From Amphiduros pacificus (lineage: Eukaryota > Annelida > Polychaeta > Phyllodocida > Hesionidae): a stretch of 64,000 nt of DNA. Shown in pieces: positions 46,336 through 54,675 of the stretch. The notes under the pieces are model-generated. The model saw only the letters and a list, made by a program, of their open reading frames with translations, did no database searches and had not been told where the DNA came from. Location: positions 31,386,964 to 31,450,963 of the forward strand of contig OX439001.1 in assembly GCA_949316495.1 (NCBI GenBank). The letters run 5' to 3'. A program made the translations under genes and the position numbers. Position 1 is the stretch's first letter. Each line of letters begins with the position of its first letter.

Positions 46336-47518
46336 ATGGGACAAGAAACCAGTGACAAAAGGGAAACTAGGAATTCCAGTCCGAGCAAGCCTGCAAGTTC
46401 CCAAGAAAGAAAGTTTGATCAAAACAAGAAAACAGCAAAGAAAGGAGGAAAGAAGGAAAAAGGTAAAGATGAATTAGATGGTAATGTAGAAATTGTAGAC
46501 AATGTAGATAGAATAGACATTAGCTAAAATAGTGAGAATCACCAGTCAGGTGATAAGGATGATATGGTATGCACAAACTGTGGCAAACAAGAGTTTGTGA
46601 GAATGATAGGATGTGAAAGATGCCCGGGCTGGTTTTGTGGAGAATGCCAGAATTTGACTGATAAAAACATAGATATGTTACTAGAGTGTAAAACAGCCCA
46701 CTGGTTCCGTAATAAGTGTGAAAATGAGGCCCTGGAAGATGTGCAAAATGGTCTCATCCAGAGACAAAACAGATCCTTTCAACCAATTGATATTCTTGGC
46801 TACAAAGTCAGAGAGAAAATGGAAAGTGTAATGAATAATGTGTTTGACATGTTTGAAAGTAGAGTGAAAGGTCTGATTGGTGAAGCACAAAATACTGTGA
46901 AGTAATCATATGCGGATGGTGTACAGACACAAGCAAATATAGTACAAATGCAGGACAGGATTGAAGTCTTGAGTGATAAAACAAATCTTTCAGTGCAGGA
47001 AGTTCAAGCCAGAGAGGAGAGAAAAGCAAACCTTATGTTTTTCCGAGTCCCAGAGAGTAAGGCAGAGGACTCAAATGTGAAAGCTTCATGATATAGAGGC
47101 AGTGAAAGAGCAAGGACTGGGAATGGAAGAAAAGGCTGAAATTGTGCAGGCTATAAGGATAAACTGTGCAACCAGCCGAAAGCAACCCAAAATAAAGCTC
47201 AAAAATGGAAATGAGAAAATGTCTGTACTCAGTAAGGCAAGAAACTTAGCAAAAGCAGCCAATCTGAGCCTGAGGAGCATATATATCAGCAGGGATATGA
47301 CCATTCAAGAGAGGAAAGATGACAAAGAGTTGAAGGCTCTGTTGAAGAGAAAGAGAGAGGAGTCATACAGGAACCAAGGAGGCAAGAGGTGGATCATCAG
47401 GAGAGGGAAAGTGATAGATCTTGGTCCCAAACCCCGGCAGGACCACAGGACAATCCCAGGCCCCAAGACCAGGAGACACCCACACAAGGGGGGTCAGGAG
47501 GCCAGGAGTAGGACATGA
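46336..47518 (+). pseudogene. LINE ORF1 (PHD, coiled coil, RNA-binding domain)
   Basis: The Lys/Ser-rich N-terminus (46336-46527) is followed by a stop. A zinc finger at 46570-46725 reads CTNC...CERC...CGEC...HWFRNKC; the expected Cys before 'NKC' is Arg, so the finger is damaged. A helical region follows ('MESVMNNVFDMFESRVKGL', 'VQMQDRIEVLSDK'). Then comes 'ERKANLMFFRVPESKAEDS', the start of an RRM-like domain, broken by a frameshift near 47085, and the basic end 'SIYISRDMTIQERKDDKELK'. These last two blocks are the usual ORF1p nucleic-acid-binding and C-terminal signatures of CR1/L2 LINEs. The product would coat LINE RNA; this copy is dead. Confidence 0.75.
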
Positions 47519-47544
47519 AGAATCCAACCATTGTACATATAATG

Positions 47545-49840
47545 CATGCACAAAATTTGGATTAAATTGTATATATACCAATTCAGACACTTCACTAAAT
47601 AAGAGGAGTGAATTTTTAACCCCTGTTTATATGCATGACCCGGATATTATAGCCATTACTGAAATAGTCCCAAAAAACAGATCACATTACCCAAAATGAC
47701 AGTGAATTCAATATCAGTGGATACCAGCATTACATAAATTTAGCTAGCAAAACATTCAGGAGAGGTGTCATGTAAAAAATGAGTTTCATCATTAAGTATG
47801 AGAGGTGAAATGAGTACAATAGACTGGACAGATACACTGAGGGATTGTGATGTACATGCAAGCTGGGCCAAATTTGAATGTCAAATGAAGGAGATAATGG
47901 AGAAACATATTCCCAAAGCAAGGTCTAGAGGTGGAAGATCATGCCGAAAGCCTTTGTACATGAATGACCGAGCCTTGGCAAAAGTGAAGAAGAAGTCAAA
48001 GAATTCAGAGGTACTTGGACATGAAAGAAGAGAGAGATAGTATGTCAAATTCAGAAATCAATGCAAGTCTGAGTACCGGAAAGTCCAGAGAGAACATGAA
48101 AATAAAATTGCAAAAGAATGTAATAGAAATCCAAAGGCCTTCTATAAATATGCCAAGTCAAAGATGAAGATTAAGTCAGGAGTGTGCAACCTAATGCAAG
48201 ATAATGGAAGTATGACACCGAATGACAAAGAAAAAGCTTTCCATTGTTCAGTGTTTACTAGGGAAGACGAGAATATGCCCACCTTTTAGCAGAGACAGTT
48301 TGATAGTCAGGAAGATGTAAAGGGCAAATTGGATAAACTAAAGATATCTAAAACCCCTGTCATGGATGGCATACACCCCAGGATGCTGAGAGAGTTGAGT
48401 GCCGAACTATGTAATCCTCTCCCGATTATCTTTAGGAAATCAGTGGACGAAGGGGTCTTGCCAGAGGATTGGAAATCCGGCCACATCACCCCCATCTACA
48501 AGGGTGGAAAAAGGCAGGAGAGGTCCAATTACAGACCAGTGAGCCTGACATCAGTTGTATGTAAAGTTTTTGAAAAGTTTGTGAGAGATGCCATTATGGA
48601 TCACTTCACCAGAAATGGGCTATTATTTGATTGCCAGCATGGATTTGTAAATGGCAGATCATGTGTCACACAACTGTTGTCAGGCATGGATGCTTGGACT
48701 AGGATACTAGATGCCGGTGGTGACATAGATTGTGTGTACTTAGACTTCAAGAAGGCGTTCCACTCAGTACCACACAGGAGACTGGCAGTGAAACTTGAGG
48801 GCTATGGTATCAAAGGCAAAGTGTTCAGGTGGATAGAGAACTTCCTGGCTGACCGTCAGGAGTGCGTCATCGTAAATGGAGAGAAGTCTGAGTGGTTAAA
48901 AGTCACAAGTGAGATCCCACAGGGAATTGTCTTAGGGCTAGTGCTCTTCGTCATTTTCATAAATGACATGCCCGAGATAGTCCACTCAGCCATAGAGCTC
49001 TTTTTAGATGATGCCAACATGTACAGGAGAGTGTCACAAGTGGAGGATAATGAGGAACTACAGAGGGACCTCCATGAGCTAGAGAATTGGGCAGAAGTAT
49101 GGCAGCTGAGATTTAACCATGGTAAATGCAAGAGAATGCAATAGGAAAAGGGAATCCAGGCCACAGTTATCTCATGAGAAAAGATGGGCGAGATGAAGAG
49201 CTTATGGTGACGGAAGTAGAGAAAGACCTGGGAGTATTGGTGGATAACAAGCTGAAATTTGATAAACAATGTGAAAGGGCAGTCAACAAGGCAACTGGGA
49301 TTCTGGCAATGATCCGCAGATCATACACACATCTGGACTGCCAGACGCTGAAGTTACTGTATCTATCATTGGTACGACCCCATCTTGAGTACGGCAATGT
49401 GGTGTGGTCACAGAGCCTGAAGAAGGACTGTCAAATGCTCAAGAGGGTGCAGCACCGAGTCACCAAGCTGATCCCAGAAATCTGAGATCTAACTTACGAG
49501 CAGAGATTGGCAAGGTTGGATCTCCCAAGCCTGTAGTACAGGAGAGCTTGAGGTGATGTGATAGAGACATACAAGTACTTACAGAGTGTACAAGGTAGCA
49601 GAGATGCCTTTCACAAGAGATGTGAGGAACCGGACCAGAGGGAACAGCATGAAAATCACCAAAGAACGGGCTGAGAAAGCACCCAGTAGGAATTACCTCA
49701 GCCTGAGGGTGGTTAACGCATGGAATTCTCTGCCTGAAGAGGTTGTAGATGCTCCCACACTAAATGCATTCAAGTCATGATTGGACCGTCACTGGCACAA
49801 CCATAAATACATGGAAGATTCTGTATTTGATCAGTACAAA
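47545..49840 (+). pseudogene. LINE ORF2 (endonuclease remnant, RT, C-terminal domain)
   Basis: The endonuclease keeps only its start ('MHDPDIIAITEIVPKN'). About 170 codons expected before the linker 'MSTIDWTDTLRDCDVHASWA' (47808) are missing. RT follows: 'CNLMQDNGSMTPNDKEKAF', then 'NYRPVSLTSVVCKVFEKFV', 'VYLDFKKAFHSVPHRRL', 'IPQGIVLGLVLF' (for VPQG...LGP) and FLDD at 49001-49012, where Leu replaces the usual Ala of FADD. The catalytic aspartates remain. After a break near 49141 the C-terminal domain continues ('EVEKDLGVLVDNKLKFDKQC', 'LVRPHLEYGNVVW'), with further stops near 49485-49560 and a last open piece (49586-49780, 'LSLRVVNAWNSLPEEVVDAP'). Confidence 0.85.
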
Positions 49841-50060
49841 GCTGACGCTGAAAGAAGCTGAGGGTAAAGACCTTCAAAAGACCGTGCCTGGCCTTCAGAG
49901 CAGAAATTGATATGGATATGGATGACCCAGATCTATCCATGACCTACTTTTGGCTAACCAAGATATCCAATGTGCTTTATATAACATGTCAATAACTGCC
50001 ATCTTGAATGTTCAATTTGCCATAGATTTCCTATGAAAATCATTTACTCTGAACTGTTGT

Positions 50061-50380
50061 TTGGTTTTTTGGTTTGTTTGGGGTTTTACATCACTTTCAA
50101 CAGTATTTCAGTCATTTCGTGATGAGACCTACTTGTAGCAGATATAGTGCTGCCTCACTGAATTGTCATGTCGCAGGTCCTTGACATGACAACTCACCCG
50201 GTCACAGATTTACAAGGACAACGGGTTAACCCTTTAGGCACGGTCCTCAGCTCATGTGGGAAATTGTATCATGAGTTCAATCCCGGCACGGCCGGGGTTC
50301 GAACCCACAACCTTTGGATCACCACAGAGGAACTGGTGCTAATAAGCTGGCACTCTAACCAACTGCGCCACGGCCGTGGC
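50061..50380 (-). mobile_element. Full-length tRNA-SINE with perfect 14-bp TSD
   Basis: The best reverse copy. The target duplication 'ctctgaactgttgt' at 50047-50060 is repeated exactly at 50381-50394. The head has an intact B-box ('cggggttcgaacccac'), the inserted hairpin ('caccacagaggaactggtg') and A-box ('ctctaaccaactgcgcca'). The perfect duplication and low divergence from 51233-51550 make it young. Confidence 0.97.
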
Positions 50381-50440
50381 CTCTGAACTGTTGTATCATA
50401 GACTCTGTATAGTGCATGTAACATACTATGATATGACTAT

Positions 50441-50570
50441 GATATAGTTGAGTCTCTTATCATTTCATTTTGACTTGATATCTTATCCTAAACATATTTT
50501 GATATGATATAGTTGAGTCTCTTATCATTTCATTATGACTTGATATCTTATCCTAAACATATTTGAGTAT
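50441..50570. repeat. 65-bp tandem duplication
   Basis: 'gatatagttgagtctcttat' and the following bases to 'taaacatattt' occur twice in a row, offset 65 bp, with one or two differences. Confidence 0.95.
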
Positions 50571-51220
50571 GAAATGAACTTTGTTACTTTGAAAAATAAT
50601 GACTTTATATGATTATTATGCAACATGAACTGGAACTTTGCTAACATGATGGAAATGATTTGTATGTAAAATGCAGCTACTTATAACATCAAATGAGTGA
50701 TTTATAAGATTTATTAGTGCATTCCGAATGTTTTAATTAGATATGTTACAAATGCTCAAAATTTCAAACATAGGTAATTATTTTTAAAATATCAAACAGT
50801 AAGTAAAATTCTTGAGATTTCTGCAATATTTATTTTATAAGGGGGTCAATATTTTACTTACATCCCCTTCCAAATAGATTTGTGAATTCCTTAAATGTTT
50901 AACTTTTTTTTTCTCTCACGAATTTTTTAAATTGTTAAATCCAAGCTGTGGGGCCAGAACAGACAGAGGTTGTTCTCTCCAAGCTTCATACTGTTTTGTT
51001 GTTAATAACTTCCAGGTTTAAAATCGACCATCACCAGAAATATCAGAAATAAGCCTATATCTGTTCTACTATATAGGATATACCATCAAATGATACATGA
51101 CCGAATATATCCATTGCAGGTTGTTTTAATAGAATATTACCAGTGACCTTGAAGTGATCTTTAAATGCACTGATATTAAGTACTTGTTTATATCCCACCA
51201 TATACATCCTTCCACTGAGT
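50571..51220. other. Intergenic DNA, no gene seen
   Basis: AT-rich. A minus-strand open stretch (51055-51213, containing 'AFKDHFKVTGNILLKQPAMD') has no match I recognise and joins directly to the SINE. Confidence 0.35.
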
Positions 51221-51232
51221 CCTACGTCATCA

Positions 51233-51550
51233 GGCCACGGGCCGTGGCGCAGTTGGTTAGAGCGCCAGCTTATAAGCACCAGTTCCTCTGTGGTGATCCA
51301 AAGGTCGTGGGTTCGAACCCCGGCCGTGCTGAGATTGAACTCATGATTCAATTTCCCATATGAGCTGAGGCCCGTGCCTAAAGGGTTAACCCGTTGTCCT
51401 TGTAAATCTGTGACCGGGTGAGTTGTCATGTCAAGGACCTGCGACATGACAATTCAGTGAGGCAGCACTATATCTGCTACAAGTAGGTCTCATCACGAAA
51501 TGACTGAAATAATGTTGAAAGTGATGTAAAACCCCAAACAAACAAACAAA
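51233..51550 (+). mobile_element. Full-length tRNA-SINE with perfect 12-bp TSD
   Basis: The target duplication 'cctacgtcatca' at 51221-51232 is repeated exactly at 51551-51562. The head is intact (A-box, hairpin 'caccagttcctctgtggtg', B-box 'gggttcgaaccccgg'), with body and three to four CAAA units. It serves as the reference copy for the family, about 318 bp. Confidence 0.97.
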
Positions 51551-51854
51551 CCTACGTCATCAAAATCCGTTTATAATTGACATCAGTTTGTAGTTTGAAT
51601 TAATTTCCAAGGGAAATTAGGGGAAGATAATGACAAACTTGACTCTTATGAAATAACATTGATAATGTCAACTAATTAGGGATCGTTCTATGAATGAACA
51701 GTGATCAACACGTTAATCCTCGACAGGAACTGAAAGGTCCATCAATTTCAAAGTTTATTAAGAAGATAGATTTGATTGAAAATATCTTGAACATGGCATG
51801 TTTATAAAAGATAAAAATTGGGGGATTTTAGATTGACCCCACATATTCATTTTG

Positions 51855-52068
51855 GTGGTGATTCAAAGGTCGTGGGTTCAAACCTCAGCCGTGCCAAGAT
51901 TGAACTCATGATACAATTTCACACATGAGCTGAGGCCTGTGCCAAAGGGTTAACCCATTGTCCTTGGTAGGCTGTCATGTCAAGGATCTGTGACATGACA
52001 ATTCAGTGAGGCAGCCCTATATCTGCTACAAGTAGGTTACATCACAAAATGACAGAAATAATGTAGCA
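51855..52068 (+). mobile_element. tRNA-SINE, both ends truncated
   Basis: Begins in the hairpin ('gtggtgattcaaaggtcgtg'), has a small deletion in the body ('gtccttggtaggctgtcatg'), and ends at 'gacagaaataatgt' without the (CAAA)n tail. Confidence 0.9.
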
Positions 52069-52534
52069 ACAGAGGGTTGCTAGATTAATGGAGATGAAAG
52101 GTGAGAGTTTGGGGGTCTTAACAAGAAATGTGTTACACAAGTGCCACATCCACACATGTGTAGTGATTAACTTTGTGTATATATGCTGCTATGTTTGCCA
52201 ATTAAGTGAGTGCCTGAATAGCATCCAGTCAACCAACATCTTTGTGTCTTTACTTGCGAGCAGGGAGAACTTGGGAAGTCCTCACTTTATAAAATCTTAC
52301 CAATAAAACTAAGTGAAATTTTAGGACATACTTATAGTTTGACTTTGAAGTGTCATAATGATAACTAAAATAAGTAGAACATACTCTAATAAATATCAGA
52401 AAAATACACATAAAAGTGCCAAACGTTCAGAAGAAAAAGGGATGTATTGAATCTTCATAAAACCAGTGTTGTACTGAGAGAACAAAAAACATAAGGCTTA
52501 TAATTAAAGAAAAACAAATAACAAAACACCTCAC
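52069..52534. other. Intergenic DNA, no gene seen
   Basis: No repeat recognised. If the exon at 52535-52675 is real, this is its first intron. Confidence 0.35.
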
Positions 52535-52675
52535 CGTGCACTTTCCAGCAGTTTCTGGCCTAGAAATCGTGTGATGCATGACCATCACATTCCCCTGACA
52601 TGAATGATGATATGAGGCACAGCTAGCTGACATTATCAAGGTTGCAACCAATGCAACACAACACAGTGTGCACAT
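52535..52675 (-). CDS. Possible first exon of a secreted peptide
   Basis: The minus strand from the ATG at 52675 encodes 47 codons in phase 0 up to a splice donor 'acg|gtgagg' at 52535/52534. The N-terminus is a textbook-like signal peptide (MCTLCCVALVATLIMSASCA) with a small-residue cleavage site, followed by 'SYHHSCQGNVMVMHHTISR' and a second Cys. I know no family for it. No partner exon could be found: an open stretch at 51055-51170 begins after an AG but in the wrong phase. It could be chance, since signal-like hydrophobic ORFs are common in AT-rich DNA. Confidence 0.3.
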
Positions 52676-53020
52676 TATAATTACGCTGAGTAATATTGTT
52701 TTGGAATAATAACATGATGATCTGATTAACTGTATTCTTGGACCCAGGTTAATGTACAGGTATGTATTCAGGATTAATGAACTGTCATTATAACATGTAA
52801 TATTAGACTAAGTGCAGTCCATATCTTTTTGCTGAAATGTGGATTTAAAAACGACTATTGGGTGTGCAACCTTGCCATAAATGATTTTGTTAGCTATGTT
52901 TGGTGTACCTGAGATAACCTCATAGATCTATAGGGATACTCGCTGTCTGTGATTTGCTGGCCAATACCTAGCTGCCTACTATGCCTATCTCATATGAGGG
53001 ATCAAGGAGAACTGCAGACT
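52676..53020. other. Intergenic DNA, no gene seen
   Basis: No recognisable signal. Confidence 0.35.
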
Positions 53021-53189
53021 GTTGTCCTTGTAAATCTGTGACCGGGTGGATTGTCATGTCAAGGACCTGCGACATGACAATTCAGTGAGGCAGCACTATA
53101 TCTGCTACAAGTAGGTCTCATCACAAAATGACTGAAATAATGTTAAAAGTGATGTAAAACCCCAAACAAACAAACAAACAAAACAAACA
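53021..53189 (+). mobile_element. 5'-truncated tRNA-SINE
   Basis: Only the 3' half of the body ('gttgtccttgtaaatctgtg' onward) with an intact block 'gaggcagcactatatctgct' and a long (CAAA)n tail. It resembles a LINE-style 5' truncation. Confidence 0.92.
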
Positions 53190-53334
53190 GACTAGGCATG
53201 AACATGAGGATGGTTAGACGGATGATAGCTGCAACGGAACTCTCCAGCCTGGGGCCGCACCTTGGAGCTGCTGTGTTCTAACGAGGTTGATCTACGCCAG
53301 TAGATTAAGGTCAGCAGGCTGGAACTAGAACCGT

Positions 53335-53356
53335 CCAGGTTGCAGCTGCAACCTGG
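53335..53356. other. Perfect 22-bp palindrome
   Basis: 'ccaggttgcagctgcaacc' followed by 'tgg' is its own reverse complement across 22 bp, with no spacer. It lies in a GC-richer island (53220-53460) and is flanked by two copies of 'cgaggttgatct' (53282, 53385). Confidence 0.9.
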
Positions 53357-53431
53357 TTAAGTAAGGACATGCTGGATCCATATCGAGGTTGATCTCTCAT
53401 GCTCATCTTTGATTTACAATTAGCCTGAGGC

Positions 53432-53476
53432 ATGGCGGACATGCGTATCGTCCTGGCATGCGTCATCATAACCACG
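53432..53476 (+). CDS. Possible signal-peptide first exon
   Basis: An ATG in good context (ggcATGG) opens 'MADMRIVLACVIITT', followed by a possible donor 'acg|gtattg' at 53477. Without splicing the frame continues for 58 codons to a stop near 53606. It sits at the end of a local GC-richer segment in an AT-rich region, which is promoter-like. No family was recognised and no second exon found. Confidence 0.2.
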
Positions 53477-53559
53477 GTATTGTCTCTGACATTGTCTCAT
53501 ATATTATCTTTCTTATACACAGTCATTCTGTGTCCCACAACTTTGATTGAATATGATAA

Positions 53560-53880
53560 ACCTAAGGGAAATCCGGTATGCAGCCATCTTGATTACTGTT
53601 ATAAGTGAAGTCATTGAGGACATATCAACATAGCTCCCAACCTACTTGACTACTTTCCAATTGACTTCTCCAGAAAAATGCACATTCCAATCACTGACTT
53701 TCTTTGTTTTATCACATTTTGATGTTTTATGAGTTTACGTCAAATATATAAAAGGTGTCTGGATGTTAAATGACACTCTTTATATTCAATATAATTACAT
53801 GCTTGCCTTATATACCTACCTTAGAGACTCAACTAGAAAGTGGTGTCTCAGATTTAAATGAGACTTGAGCTAATAATAAT
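53560..53880 (+). repeat. Dispersed repeat, partial copy
   Basis: Same family and orientation as 29996-30330, with shared blocks 'ttataagtgaagtcattgag', 'cttctccagaaaa', 'tgactttctttgtttt', 'tacatgct' and 'tggtgtct...taaatgagac'. It has about a dozen indels, so it is old. Confidence 0.75.
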
Positions 53881-53979
53881 TAATTATTAATTAATTAACA
53901 ATTAATTAATAATTGATTAATAATTAATTAATTAATTCATAATCAATTAATTAATTAATTAATTAATTAATTAATTATA
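53871..53979. repeat. (TTAA)n-type microsatellite
   Basis: Runs of 'taattaattaattaa' with a few interruptions, self-complementary throughout. Confidence 0.95.
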
Positions 53980-54421
53980 GGACAGAGGAACTTTTAGGAG
54001 CTGGACCTCTTCTCTTCTAGTCTCGTTGGTCCTATCTTTTCTTTATTTCTCATAACCTTCCTGACTGCCCTGTGGTACTGAGCCCTGGTGATCCGCCTCA
54101 TTACTGTAACAATACCTTGGGGAGGCGTCCCCAGATGGCAATACAGGGCTTCCTGTTTCAGATACTTCACCTCCTGTGACCAAACTGGTGCATGGCTCTT
54201 TCCACCAAAGGGCGCGGGGGGAGGGGGGGGTCCTGTCCGACAGTAGGTATACACTGTGAAGCTTCATTATTACTGTCTAATATATCATTATAAACTGCAT
54301 ACAATTCATCTGCATGACAGTTACGTCATATCCCCGCCACATTCGATATGTGAATGAATTAACTGTTCAATTTCACTGAGAACTTCCATATACTCAACAA
54401 ATATATCATTCTCTGTTCTCT
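53980..54421. other. Intergenic DNA, no gene seen
   Basis: Contains a 7-base G-run near 54223. Two overlapping minus-strand ORFs (53994-54267) have no recognised domain. Confidence 0.4.
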
Positions 54422-54675
54422 CATCACAGGATGTCCGTGAAGCTCGTCCCACATTCACTTTCGTCCCATATTCGTCCCACATTCGTCCCACATTCGTCCC
54501 ATATTCAGTTTGTCAATTTTTGGCCCGTATACCTATCAGACTATAACAGGAAGGTCAAGATCTTTCTTGGGGGACCCCTTTAAAGGTCAGAGGCCTTTAA
54601 AAAGGTCAGGGCCCTTTTACCCTGACAAACATATAAAATATAAGGTCTAAAACAAAGAAAAGACTAAAGTGACGA

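Larger units (their letters stand above)
46250..49930 (+). mobile_element. CR1/L2-like LINE, decayed two-ORF copy
   Basis: Order: ORF1 with a PHD-like finger, a coiled-coil region and an L1-ORF1-type RNA-binding domain (46336-47518); ORF2 with a remnant endonuclease (47545-47760), reverse transcriptase (48050-49135) and C-terminal domain (49126-49840); and a 3' UTR ending 'gatatggatatggat' near 49925. The tail is a short tandem repeat rather than poly(A), as in CR1/L2 elements. It carries many stops, frameshifts and a large endonuclease deletion, so it is older than the LINE at 10730. A SINE inserted 130 bp downstream. Confidence 0.88.

Noticed and set aside
50168-50386. 'MSQVLDMTTHPVTDLQGQR...' ORF (also at 51055-51447)
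   Set aside because: An antisense reading of the SINE body, found at every well-kept copy.
51055-51170. Second exon for the putative secreted peptide at 52535-52675
   Set aside because: The only upstream AG gives an in-frame stop when joined in phase 0.
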